DNA from: Candidatus Accumulibacter phosphatis
GTDB taxonomy: Bacteria; Pseudomonadota; Gammaproteobacteria; Burkholderiales; Rhodocyclaceae
Assembly: GCF_012939955.1 (NCBI RefSeq)
Contig: NZ_SPMY01000037.1
Location: forward strand, 1 to 64,000
DNA length: 64,000 bases
Direction of reading: 5' to 3'
Shown: positions 1 to 8,516 of the stretch, in pieces
How the letters are laid out: the number at the start of each line of letters is the position of its first letter
Numbering within the stretch: the first letter of the stretch is position 1
Notes under the pieces: generated by a model
The model's database searches: none
What the model was told of the DNA's origin: nothing
Seen by the model: only the letters and a program-made list of their open reading frames with translations
Made by a program: the position numbers and the translations under genes

Positions 1-447
1 CGCACCGAGCGGAAGGTCGAAAACAGCAGGACGAAGACCAGGCCAAGTGCGACGAGCACCACCCGGGCTGGCGGGAGCGCCACAGTGAGCCGGCGTCGTT
101 GCCTGAGGGTGCCACACCCGTGCAGACCATGTCCCATCGGCTGAAGACCAAGGAAGGGCGAGCGCGTTACGCGCTACGCAAGCAGACCATCGAACCGGTG
201 TTCGGGATCATCAAGTCGGTGATGGGATTTCGCCGCTTCTCACTGCGCGGTTTGAAGAAGGTCACCGGTGAGTGGACGCTGGTTTGCATGGCATGGAATT
301 TGAAGCGCTTGGCCGTATTGCGTCCACAGTAGGAAAAATGAGGGGGAAACCCTCGGAAAAGCCGGCAAATCAAGGAAATCCGACTTTTTTTATTCCGCAT
401 AGTGAAATTCGCGGACTTGACCGGAGTCAAGTCCGACAGGCTGCTAG
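1..447 (+). mobile_element. Right end of an insertion sequence (left part outside window)
   Basis: The segment holds the 3' part of a transposase followed by about 115 bp of non-coding sequence. That sequence contains a perfect 9-bp inverted repeat (412-420 with 427-435). It ends in a motif reading, on the minus strand, CTAGCAGCCTGTCGGACTT (429-447), which looks like an IS terminal inverted repeat. The boundary at about 447 is inferred from this motif; the left end and the target duplication cannot be seen. The element abuts the 3' end of the adjacent glycosyltransferase gene. Confidence 0.7.
3..332 (+). CDS. Transposase, C-terminal fragment (DDE type, IS1182/IS5-like)
   Basis: The frame is open from the window edge to a TAG at 330-332. 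The visible ~109 residues contain the stretch RKQTIEPVFGIIKSVMGFRR, typical of the C-terminal part of DDE transposases of the IS1182/IS5-like groups, where the glutamate in 'IEPVFG' is the last residue of the DDE catalytic triad. The rest of the protein lies left of the window, so length and integrity cannot be judged. The family assignment is by eye; another DDE family with the same C-terminal block is possible. Confidence 0.75.
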   Translation, partial: HRAEGRKQQDEDQAKCDEHHPGWRERHSEPASLPEGATPVQTMSHRLKTKEGRARYALRKQTIEPVFGIIKSVMGFRRFSLRGLKKVTGEWTLVCMAWNLKRLAVLRPQ

Positions 448-1631
448 GGGTGAATCAAAGCCTTGCGGCCGGCCTTGCCGGCATTCACGCTCAGTAGTTG
501 GTCGTAGAGACCCTGGTAACGCCCGCTCATCGCTTGCAGGCTGAAGTGCTGCTCGACCCTGGCCCGCCCCGCCGCCCCGGCGGCACGCGCCTGCTGCGGA
601 TCGTTCGCGTAACGGGCTATCTGCTGCGCCATCGCCGCTGGATCGGAAACCGCCACCAGTTCGCCCGAGCGGCCGGCTTCGATCAACTCGGCGTTGCCAC
701 CGACATCCGTCGCGATCACCGGCAGACCACTGGCCATCGCTTCGAGGATGGTGTTGGAGATGCCTTCGGCCAGCGAGGGCAGTACGAAACAGTCCAGACC
801 ACGCAGTATTTCGGGAATATCGTCACGCTGTCCCGGCAACCACGCCAAACCGGCTACGCCGGCCTCTGCGAGCATCGCCTGCGCGCGCGCGCGCAGCGGG
901 CCGTCACCGATCATCACCAGTCGCAGACGGCTACGCAGCTCGGGAAACTCCGCCAGCACCCGGATGAAAGCCTGCGCCAATGTCGTCTGATCCTTGACCA
1001 GTTGCATACGCCCTACACTACCGACCAGCCAGCAGTCCGCATCGGTAAACGGGCAGCCGGCAATCGCCTGGCGTGAGCTGAGCGGATAGAAATGCTGCCC
1101 GTCGACGCCGTTATAAATCTGCGCAACACGGGTCGGCGACATACCGACCCGGCAAGTCAGATAATCTTCAAGATCACGCGACAGCGCTATGTAACGGCTG
1201 ACGAACGGACTATAAAAGCGGCGCAGCCACTGGTTTTTCCGGTTCGAACCATCGAGGTCGCCCACATCACGACCATGCTCACCGTGGATACGCACGGGCA
1301 CGCCAGCCGCCCAGGCCGGGATGGCGACTTCCAGTGCGGCCAGGTTGCGAGTGTGCACAATGGCCGGGCGCAAACGACGCAACAGTCGCCACAAGCGCGG
1401 ATAGATCCAGAGCGCATGACCAGGCGGCTTTCCCAACGCAATGAAGCTGACGTCGTCACGAACGATGCGGCGCTTGAAGTCGGTGATCTCGGTCAGTGAA
1501 ATGACCGCGTGACGATAAGCGGCGCGCGGCATGTGGTTGATCAGATTGACCACTCCGTTCTCGAGACCACCCACGTCAAAGCGGAACACCACATGGACCA
1601 CCAGCGGACGCCGGTCCGCAGCGACCGTCAT
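444..1631 (-). CDS. XrtA-system-associated glycosyltransferase, family 4 type
   Basis: This 395-residue GT-B glycosyltransferase probably adds a sugar to the exopolysaccharide or its lipid-linked precursor at the inner face of the membrane. The N-terminus (VVHVVFRFDVGGLENGVVNL) is the acceptor-domain start typical of the sugar transferases found in PEP-CTERM/XrtA loci. The C-terminal half has the family-4 donor-site block 'LPSLAEGISNTILEAMASGLP' (E-x7-E type) and 'ATDVGGNAELI'. Its ATG overlaps the exosortase stop by four bases (ATGA), so the two are translationally coupled. The stop codon (444-446) lies inside the terminal repeat of the neighbouring IS, so the last residues may be IS-derived. 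Confidence 0.88.
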   Translation of the reverse strand: MTVAADRRPLVVHVVFRFDVGGLENGVVNLINHMPRAAYRHAVISLTEITDFKRRIVRDDVSFIALGKPPGHALWIYPRLWRLLRRLRPAIVHTRNLAALEVAIPAWAAGVPVRIHGEHGRDVGDLDGSNRKNQWLRRFYSPFVSRYIALSRDLEDYLTCRVGMSPTRVAQIYNGVDGQHFYPLSSRQAIAGCPFTDADCWLVGSVGRMQLVKDQTTLAQAFIRVLAEFPELRSRLRLVMIGDGPLRARAQAMLAEAGVAGLAWLPGQRDDIPEILRGLDCFVLPSLAEGISNTILEAMASGLPVIATDVGGNAELIEAGRSGELVAVSDPAAMAQQIARYANDPQQARAAGAAGRARVEQHFSLQAMSGRYQGLYDQLLSVNAGKAGRKALIHP

Positions 1632-3181
1632 TGACCGTCCAGCGTCTGCCGCAGCGCGGCATTGATGGCTGGTCCGGCGGTACGCACGAAGTCTTCAAGT
1701 AGCGCCTCCCCGCTACCGCCGCCATCCAGCGGCGTGTAGAGGACGATCAGCGCCGAATCATCGCCTTTGCCGCTCAGGCGCGACAGCGCCATATAGGCTT
1801 TGGCCATGACCTCGCTGGCAGTCCAGCGCCCGTTGACCCAGTACCACTGCCAAACCAGCATCCGTAGCGGCGGCTGTCCGCGCAACACGACCGTGCGCAC
1901 CTTGATTTCCTGTTCGTCAAACAGAATCGCGCGAGTTCCGCCAGCCACTTTCGCCCACAGCGGATCGTTGTTCCTGACCAGGGCATTGTTCGAACTGACC
2001 AGCTTGTGCTGTTCGTCCTGGTTCCGGTAGTAGGCGAGGAAGAGTCCCAAAGGGCGCCCGTCCTTCGCGAAGCTGGCCTGGCTACTCGCCGCGTAATTCT
2101 CGAAGCTTGGCTGCCACTCGTACAAGCGAGAATCGCTCGCCTGCCAGCCAGCAATCGGGCCGACGCGCGCCGCCTGAGCGATCTGCGGTGCACGATGGTC
2201 CTCGATCTGCAATTGCACGAAACTCCAGAAGCCGCCCACCAGGACGGTGGCGACGGCCGCGACCAGTGAACGCGAAGTCGCCGCAAGCGCGGGCGCCGCG
2301 GTGCGCGCCGTCGCCTGCGGCGGGTCCTCTAACTCGTCCTCCCGCCAGCGCGCACCGATCCAGAACATGGCCAGGATGACGATACCGAAGAAGAGCCAGC
2401 CGTAGATCAGATGGTCGACGCCGACCGCCAACTTGTTGCCCGACAGATGGCCGATCATGACGATCATGTAGGCACGGGCCCAGTTGGCGATAATCGGAAC
2501 CAGGAAGGAAACGAGGACGAAAAGCAACCGCCGGGTCAACGAACGATAGGTGAGGTAGGCGAACAGCGTCCCGACGGTGACCGAAGCGATCAGGTAGCGA
2601 ACACCGCTGCAGGCCTCGACCACTGACCAGCTGCCCGTTGGAATCACGAACCTCAGGCCTTCGGCATGCACCGGGATGCCGGAGAAACGCAAGCCAAGAA
2701 TGGTGAAATGCGCGGTCCATTCCATCAGCTTGGGCATCGTGAAATCGCCGAATGGTACGGCGAAGAACAGGAAAAACAGCGGAAAGGCAATGTGCCGTGC
2801 GACTCCCCAGCCGAGGACCGCGGGGACGGCCAGTATCAGCATGGCCACCAGTGCAAACTGGGAAAGCGCATTGACCGCCGCTACCTCGCCGAGCAGCCAG
2901 GCAAAACCGACGCCGGCAATCAGGAACACCGCCAGAAAGCTGTAGCGGGGCGCCAGCACGGCGAGACTGGAACGAAGCCGCCAGATCAGCCACAAGGTGA
3001 TCGGCGGCACGATAAAGCCGTGCGCATAGGTATCCGAGCGCTCCCAGACAGCGGCCATAGTCAACGCCGTCTCGCGAAAGAGGAGCAGGATAAGCAGCAA
3101 GGTCAAGACCAGCGTGGGAAGAGCGACACGCCAGGCCGGATCAGCGGCAAGCGAGGTCGGGCGGAGTACGGCTTGGTTCAT
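1628..3181 (-). CDS. xrtA: Exosortase A fused to an EpsI domain
   Basis: This is an integral-membrane cysteine protease/transpeptidase that processes PEP-CTERM sorting signals, and in this locus is linked to exopolysaccharide export. The first ~290 residues form about eight transmembrane segments. The exosortase triad is visible: Cys in VVEACSGVRY (about residue 191), Arg in ANWARAY (about 236) and His in GVDHLIYGW (about 257). The C-terminal ~200 residues are a soluble EpsI-type domain, a fusion usual for XrtA. I use the ATG at 3181; an in-frame GTG at 3208 would add nine residues. No PEP-CTERM substrate gene is visible in the window. Confidence 0.93.
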   Translation of the reverse strand: MNQAVLRPTSLAADPAWRVALPTLVLTLLLILLLFRETALTMAAVWERSDTYAHGFIVPPITLWLIWRLRSSLAVLAPRYSFLAVFLIAGVGFAWLLGEVAAVNALSQFALVAMLILAVPAVLGWGVARHIAFPLFFLFFAVPFGDFTMPKLMEWTAHFTILGLRFSGIPVHAEGLRFVIPTGSWSVVEACSGVRYLIASVTVGTLFAYLTYRSLTRRLLFVLVSFLVPIIANWARAYMIVMIGHLSGNKLAVGVDHLIYGWLFFGIVILAMFWIGARWREDELEDPPQATARTAAPALAATSRSLVAAVATVLVGGFWSFVQLQIEDHRAPQIAQAARVGPIAGWQASDSRLYEWQPSFENYAASSQASFAKDGRPLGLFLAYYRNQDEQHKLVSSNNALVRNNDPLWAKVAGGTRAILFDEQEIKVRTVVLRGQPPLRMLVWQWYWVNGRWTASEVMAKAYMALSRLSGKGDDSALIVLYTPLDGGGSGEALLEDFVRTAGPAINAALRQTLDGQ

Positions 3182-3303
3182 GGCGTGGCTTTCAACAGGC
3201 GAAAACACTCAAGAGTCAGCGAAGGTAGTAAGGTTAGCGAGTTCATGTTTTCATCGATTCAAGCTTGCTCGCGCCTGGCGCAGCAGCGGCCTCCGCGCTA
3301 CGC

Positions 3304-4389
3304 CTAACCGAGGTTGCGCACAATGAAAGGGCCAAGCCAGTTGGCGAGGCCAATCGGCAGCCGCCGCCAGGTCTTGATCAGCAACTGGTACTTGGCGTTG
3401 GCAGGGTTGTTTTGCGGGATCGAATCACGGCTGTACAGGCAATACTCGTAGAACAGGGGTTGCGGCTCGAAGCCCCAGTTTTTCTTGAAGGAATACGAGC
3501 CGGTACCCTGCTTGCTGCGACCGTAGTCAAAGATCTTCAGGCCGCGCTCGCAGGAGCGGCGCATCAACTCCCAGTACTTGAAATCGTTGGCCGCCAACTG
3601 GCGCGCCGAAACATCGTCACCGGCGTAGTAAGGCAGGACTTCGTCACGAAAATAAAAACTAAGCACAACACTCAGCGCCCGGCCATTGCCGTCCACCACG
3701 GTAAGCGCCTCGCAGTCGCTAGCGAAGACGCGCTGCAAGATCTCGAAATAGCGCCTGGGAAGTGCCGGCGTCCCATGCCGATGAACGTTGTCGGCGTAGA
3801 GCGCAAAAAAGCGGCTCAAATCCTTGTCGATCTCGCTGCGCAAGCCATTCTTGATCCCTTTGCGGACCATCGCTCGCTGCTTGCGTGGAATGGCCAGCAT
3901 GTTGGCCTCGACCGTGGTTTCGAGTTCCTTGCGGAAGCGCACGTAGAGATCCTGCAGCGGCCACTCCGGATGACGATGCTGCAGGTTGCGCAGCTCCAGA
4001 TGCTCGACACCGAGACGCGTAGCGATGGCCTGCGCTTCGCGCTCCAAGGCCTCGGCCGCGGCCGGGCTGCTTGCCGCGACCCCGCCATAGACGGCAAACG
4101 GCAAAGAGACCAGGGAATTTCCGAAAAGCACACTTTTCACCTGCGCCAACGGCAGGACACCCTCGATCGCCCCGGAACGCTCGGCATACAGGAAATGCGT
4201 GCGATGCCCGAAGGACTCTTTGAGAACTTGCTGCCAACCGGATTTGTGAAAAAAGGTCGCTTCCGGGCAGCCGTTGACGAAAGCATCCCAGCGGCGAACG
4301 GCAGGCCGGTCGGCGGGATCCAGTGTCTTGACGAGCAAGGGTGCACTCGCCGCAACCAGCCTGGCCACTTCCTCGATTGTCGTTTCCAT
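3304..4389 (-). CDS. FemAB-like protein, XrtA/PEP-CTERM-associated
   Basis: This 361-residue protein belongs to the FemAB/GNAT-fold group found in XrtA exopolysaccharide loci. FemAB proteins transfer aminoacyl groups from tRNA; in this locus type the substrate is unknown. The C-terminal part contains the characteristic 'FDYGRSKQGTGSYSFKKNWG' block. The ATG at 4389 overlaps the deacetylase stop (TGATG), indicating coupled translation. A TTG one codon upstream is possible but less likely. About 120 bp separate it from exosortase. Membership in the exopolysaccharide operon is clear; the biochemical role is inferred. Confidence 0.88.
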   Translation of the reverse strand: METTIEEVARLVAASAPLLVKTLDPADRPAVRRWDAFVNGCPEATFFHKSGWQQVLKESFGHRTHFLYAERSGAIEGVLPLAQVKSVLFGNSLVSLPFAVYGGVAASSPAAAEALEREAQAIATRLGVEHLELRNLQHRHPEWPLQDLYVRFRKELETTVEANMLAIPRKQRAMVRKGIKNGLRSEIDKDLSRFFALYADNVHRHGTPALPRRYFEILQRVFASDCEALTVVDGNGRALSVVLSFYFRDEVLPYYAGDDVSARQLAANDFKYWELMRRSCERGLKIFDYGRSKQGTGSYSFKKNWGFEPQPLFYEYCLYSRDSIPQNNPANAKYQLLIKTWRRLPIGLANWLGPFIVRNLG

Positions 4390-5252
4390 CAATTCACCAT
4401 TGGCGGCCGCAGCGCGGAAGCAAGGAATACCTCATCCATTCGTCCCCAGCTGAAGTCACCGAGCAAGCGCCTGATACGCGCCTCGGTGTACTGCAGATTT
4501 ACGTAGTGACGAAAGCGGGTCTTGGTGCTGATGCCGGCGATGCGTGGCTGCTCGGCATCGATTTCCCAGGGATGGAAATAGAAGATCGCCGGCTGCTGAT
4601 CACGCTGGTTGACTTTCCGCAACAACCAGCGCGACAGCGCGTAGGGCAGCAGGCGGAAGTAACCACCACCGCTGGCCGGCCAGTTGCGGTCGAAATAGCG
4701 CAGGGTGGTCACCGGTAGCTCGAGTAGTCCGTCGCGCACGTGATGCGCGAAACGCGGTGCATTGGGCATGCCGTAGTGGTCATGGCGAATCGGGTAGATG
4801 CTCGAACTGTAGCGATAGCCGGCGCGGGCGAGACAGTCAAAGGCCCAGAGATTCGCTTCGCCGATCGAAAAACTCGGCGCGCGGTAGCCCTTGACTTCCT
4901 CCCCGGAGATGTCTTCCAGCAACTTTTTGGCCGAGCTGATATCGGCCGAAAACTCGGCTTCGCTGAGATCGCTGGCACGCTGATGTCCGTAACCGTGACT
5001 CGCCAGCTCGTGTCCACCGGCGACGATACGACGGACGAGCTGCGGGTAGCGTTCAGCAACCCAGCCGAGCGTGAAGAAGGTCGCCCGTGTCTGCGCTTCG
5101 TCGAGCATCAGAAGAATTCGCTCGACATTGCGTTCGACGCGGCACTCGCGCGAATCCCACTGCTCGCGAGGAATATACGGGGCCAGCGCGGAGACCTGAA
5201 AATAGTCTTCGACGTCGATGGTCAGGGCGTTGGTTATCGGCAGGCCGGACAT
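4389..5252 (-). CDS. XrtA-system polysaccharide deacetylase (NodB/CE4 fold)
   Basis: This 287-residue NodB-homology protein probably de-N-acetylates the exopolysaccharide or an intermediate. The opening 'ALTIDVEDYFQVSAL' carries the metal-binding Asp pair of this subfamily (TFDDG is replaced by TIDVED). 'GGHELASHGYGHQ' supplies the two metal-binding histidines, and 'RAPSFSIGEANLWAFDCLA' follows. The frame stays open upstream to 5447, but those codons overlap the wecB remnant in another frame and are not conserved-looking, so I choose the ATG at 5252. The 3' end is coupled to the FemAB gene. Confidence 0.9.
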   Translation of the reverse strand: MSGLPITNALTIDVEDYFQVSALAPYIPREQWDSRECRVERNVERILLMLDEAQTRATFFTLGWVAERYPQLVRRIVAGGHELASHGYGHQRASDLSEAEFSADISSAKKLLEDISGEEVKGYRAPSFSIGEANLWAFDCLARAGYRYSSSIYPIRHDHYGMPNAPRFAHHVRDGLLELPVTTLRYFDRNWPASGGGYFRLLPYALSRWLLRKVNQRDQQPAIFYFHPWEIDAEQPRIAGISTKTRFRHYVNLQYTEARIRRLLGDFSWGRMDEVFLASALRPPMVN

Positions 5253-5332
5253 TTTCTGCTTGTTGTCCAATTGACCACGAGGGAAACGGTCATGCCGTCC
5301 ATGATGATGTGGGTCGCAAGAGGTGACCAGCG

Positions 5333-5808
5333 TTACGCGGTACGCAGCGTGTGCCGCGCGAGCAGCCAGGTAGCGAGGTCGGCGACCATCCTCGGTGCCG
5401 CCTGGCCATCCCAGAACTCGGGGATGCGACCGCGTTTGCCGGCGCAAGCGAACCGGCGAGCGTCGAATTCACGTCACCGACGACCAGAACACAAGACGGC
5501 CGCTGGCTGTCCAGCACCGGCTCGAAACGCTTCATGACGTCGGCTGTTTGCACGGCGTGGGTCCCGGAACCGACTTCGAGGTTGATATCCGGATGGGGCA
5601 GACGCAAATCGACGAACAAACGGTCGCTCATATCATTGTCGTAGTGCTGGCCGGTGTGCACCAGAAGCGCCGGCACGGCCGGCTGGTGGGCACTCAAAGC
5701 GCGCAGGATCGGCGCCATCTTCATGAAATTCGGCCGCGCGCCAACCACACAGACGACAGGGCCGAGATCGGCAGACCACAGCTCGTCAGCCATCACACTC
5801 TCCCTCAT
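5333..5808 (-). pseudogene. wecB: UDP-GlcNAc 2-epimerase remnant with internal deletion
   Basis: The first ~120 codons (from 5808) encode a convincing N-terminus of a non-hydrolysing UDP-GlcNAc 2-epimerase: VCVVGARPNFMKMAPILRAL, then 'HTGQHYDNDMSD' and 'VVGDVNSTLAGSLA'. Close to 5440-5450 the similarity jumps, in a different frame, to a typical C-terminus of the same family: 'GRIPEFWDGQAAPRMVADL' ending at the TAA at 5333-5335. The family is about 370 residues long, so roughly 200 or more residues are missing, and the join is out of frame. The product cannot be a working epimerase. The ATG overlaps the ATPase stop (ATGA), so the gene once belonged to this operon. An assembly collapse is the alternative explanation. 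Confidence 0.85.
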
Positions 5809-6899
5809 TGTTTGGCCCGAACCGCATCGACCAGTTGTTGAATCAGCGAAAGAACCGCTGCATTGCTACGTTCAAGGCGAACAATGCTGCGCTCGATGCG
5901 GATCATCCGCTGGTCCGCCTGACCGCTTTTCAATTCGGCAATGGCGCGTGACGCGCGCTCCGCGATATTGGGCTCGAGTTCCAGACGCGAGAGGTCGATA
6001 TCGAGGATCCCGCTCTCGGTCAGCTGTGCATGCACCGCACTCTCGCTGCCATCGCCGGGGCTGTTCGGCGCGACGACTGAAGGCGATTGTGTTTCTTCCT
6101 TGAGCTCGCTGGCCACTTCCTCGACGTCAGCACGCGTAAACTCGCTCTTGCCGGCCAGGAAGCCGGACAACAGCAGGCGATCACAATGCGCGTTGATGCG
6201 CCGCGGTATGCCACCACTAGCCTCGAAGATCGCCTCAAAAGCGCCGGCATCAAAACGCGGCGAACCCTGCGCTCCGGCACACTTCAGCCGATGCTCGATG
6301 TAAGCCTGTGTTTCGTCCTGAGCCATCGGGCCGATGTGACAGGCGGCGATCACTCGCTGACGCAACTGCTTCATTTGCGGGCTCTGCATGACCTTGCGAA
6401 ACTCCGGCTGCCCGATCAGGAAACTCTGCAACAGCGCCTGCGTTCCAAACTGAAAATTCGACAGCATGCGCAGCTCCTCAACCGCACGCGGCGTCAGGTT
6501 TTGCGCTTCATCAACAATCAGCAAACAGCGCTTTCCCTGGCTCGTCACCTCGACCAGAAAAGCTTCCAGGGCCAGCAGCAGCTCCGACTTGCCAACGTTC
6601 TTGCCGCCGACGCCAAAGGCCGCCGCCACCATGCGTAGCGTGTCCTCGGCGTCGAGCTGGGTAGTGACCAGCTGCGCAGCGACCACCTTGTTTGAGTCGA
6701 GGTCACTGAGCAGACCGCGGACGATCGTCGTCTTGCCGGCACCAATCTCGCCGGTGACGACGATGAAACCTTCGTTCTGATTCAGGCCATACTCGAGGTA
6801 GGCCATGGCCCGCCGGTGCTGCTTGGAAGCGTAATAAAAACTGGGGTCAGGGTTCAGCTGGAAAGGCTTGCTGGTCAAGCCATAGAAGGATTCGTACAT
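5805..6899 (-). CDS. XrtA-associated secretion ATPase (ExeA-like AAA)
   Basis: This 364-residue cytoplasmic ATPase has the N-terminus (MYESFYGLTSKPFQLNPDP) shared by the PEP-CTERM-locus ATPases and ExeA/GspA proteins. Walker A is 'GEIGAGKTT' near residues 50-58 and Walker B is 'CLLIVDEAQNL'. The AAA module spans about residues 1-270. The C-terminal ~90 residues are acidic and helical ('RMIRIERSIVRLERSNAAVL') and may be a coiled coil. It lies nine bases after the outer-membrane barrel gene and overlaps the wecB remnant by four bases. It probably powers or organises assembly of the export complex; the exact role is inferred. Confidence 0.9.
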   Translation of the reverse strand: MYESFYGLTSKPFQLNPDPSFYYASKQHRRAMAYLEYGLNQNEGFIVVTGEIGAGKTTIVRGLLSDLDSNKVVAAQLVTTQLDAEDTLRMVAAAFGVGGKNVGKSELLLALEAFLVEVTSQGKRCLLIVDEAQNLTPRAVEELRMLSNFQFGTQALLQSFLIGQPEFRKVMQSPQMKQLRQRVIAACHIGPMAQDETQAYIEHRLKCAGAQGSPRFDAGAFEAIFEASGGIPRRINAHCDRLLLSGFLAGKSEFTRADVEEVASELKEETQSPSVVAPNSPGDGSESAVHAQLTESGILDIDLSRLELEPNIAERASRAIAELKSGQADQRMIRIERSIVRLERSNAAVLSLIQQLVDAVRAKQ

Positions 6900-6908
6900 G
6901 ACGGCCGA

Positions 6909-8516
6909 TCAAAAACTATGGAGGAGTGCAGCGGTCAGCGCACTCTCCGTGTAACTGGTCACACCACTGGAAATCACCCGGCGCGCACCAACATTGGCGT
7001 TGGTATTCGGCCCAATGCGGGTAGAAAACAGCAGATTTGCGTACTGCGTTTCGGTTTCAGGCGAACCGGCCGTATAGCCCGTACTCCGTTGTTGGCTGAG
7101 AGAAAGGGACAAGGACGATAAACCTGTGAGCTTATGCCCCCAGGAAATGGAAACGCCTTGCTGAAGAACCCTGTCCGGAAGCGAAAAATCGTTGGTCACG
7201 CCGTTGACCAGGCCCAAAGGCTGTTGCTCACTGCGCGTCGCGGTCAGCGTGACCGTATTCCGAGCGCCCAGCATGGCGAATGAGAGCCGCTGCAACTCCT
7301 GTACTTGCTGGCGATCCGTCAGGTAACCATTGACCGCCGTACCATCCGCCGGCAGCCCTCTGCTTTGCAGAGCTTCGGTCACCTGCGCCTCGATCTCGCT
7401 GGGAGAGAGTTCGGGATTATTTGCCGCGATGAGCGCATAGCTGGCGTCGTAGTTACTGCCCATCCCAGTATTCGAGACCCCTGACGGCTGCGATGTAACA
7501 TCCCTGCTGGCCAGAAAGGTCACCAGAGAGCGGCGCATGCGGTGACGGAAATTGACGTCGTAACCCGTTCCGAAGAAACGGTTGCGGACCTTCGCAGCGA
7601 GCTGGGTGCGCAAATCGGGTGTCCAGTCGACACCGAAACCGCGAGTGTAGTTGGTCTCCTGATCCAGAGTGACGTAATCGTTCGATTCCCGTCCGCCAAG
7701 CAGCGAGACCTGAAACTGCGGATTGAAGCGGTACGACAAGGTGATTCCATAGTGCGACCCATCGGTGTCGCGGCCACGCGAATAGGTGTTTTGCACGTGG
7801 CTCGCATCGAGCGCCCAGGTGATGCGACTCCAACGTGTCGAGCCATCGATAACGCCGGTCCACTCACTGGCGTCGTAGTCCGAGGCCAAGTTTGACTGCG
7901 AGCTGGTCGTGCTGCGACGGTAGCGTACGAGGTAATCCACCCACCCCAGCATTGTGCCCCGGACGTACGGCGACAGGGAGTAGTTCGAGGTCTCGGTTTG
8001 GTTGTTATTGACGTTGGCGGTGCTCGGCGAAACGGCACCGAAGGCTGAAAGATACTGCTGCGAGATGGTCCCCGTGGCGTCGATGAAGAAAAAGTCCTCA
8101 ACGGCCTCAAGCGCGCCGATGGCTCTCAGGGAATTCTGTGAATTCCTCTGGTTGCTCTCCCTGAGATAGAGTTGCTCGGTATAACCATAGGCCAGACGAA
8201 GCTTGGCGCGACTTCCCTCGCCTTTGATTGAGATGCCAGGCGTAATGCCGGTCACCAGATCGCCCGTCTTGTCCGACGATGAAGAGAGGTAGAGGTTATC
8301 GGTCAAGGTCTCCCTGACCTGAATCGATGGCTGTATCGTCCAGTTCGCGGCCTGCACCGGTCCGGCGGCGCAGGCCAGGGCGATGACCAGCGGAGAAACG
8401 AAGCCCGGGCGCCGAAGCGCACGCCTGCCCCAGGCGAGTAAAGCGTCACCATCAAGAGCAAGCGTCTGTCGCCTCAGACCACGTGCGGCGCACGCGGCCG
8501 GGCCTTGATCAAGCAC
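6909..8516 (-). CDS. XrtA/PEP-CTERM-associated outer-membrane beta-barrel protein
   Basis: This protein of over 500 residues has an N-terminal signal region (residues ending 'GPVQAANW', cleavage after VQA) followed by a long run of alternating amphipathic strands rich in aromatic, Ser and Thr residues. It ends in Phe ('ALTAALLHSF'), the classic C-terminal signature for outer-membrane barrel insertion. It matches the conserved hypothetical barrel of XrtA loci. The start is uncertain. The frame is open to 8576 but overlaps the Tyr-Gly tail of the upstream kinase; a GTG at 8516 overlapping the kinase stop is plausible, so the true start may be a few codons either way. Confidence 0.82.
   Translation of the reverse strand: MLDQGPAACAARGLRRQTLALDGDALLAWGRRALRRPGFVSPLVIALACAAGPVQAANWTIQPSIQVRETLTDNLYLSSSSDKTGDLVTGITPGISIKGEGSRAKLRLAYGYTEQLYLRESNQRNSQNSLRAIGALEAVEDFFFIDATGTISQQYLSAFGAVSPSTANVNNNQTETSNYSLSPYVRGTMLGWVDYLVRYRRSTTSSQSNLASDYDASEWTGVIDGSTRWSRITWALDASHVQNTYSRGRDTDGSHYGITLSYRFNPQFQVSLLGGRESNDYVTLDQETNYTRGFGVDWTPDLRTQLAAKVRNRFFGTGYDVNFRHRMRRSLVTFLASRDVTSQPSGVSNTGMGSNYDASYALIAANNPELSPSEIEAQVTEALQSRGLPADGTAVNGYLTDRQQVQELQRLSFAMLGARNTVTLTATRSEQQPLGLVNGVTNDFSLPDRVLQQGVSISWGHKLTGLSSLSLSLSQQRSTGYTAGSPETETQYANLLFSTRIGPNTNANVGARRVISSGVTSYTESALTAALLHSF

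Noticed and set aside
3265-4506. Open frame of over 400 codons antisense to the FemAB-like gene
   Set aside because: It covers a conserved gene on the minus strand and shows no protein-like pattern.
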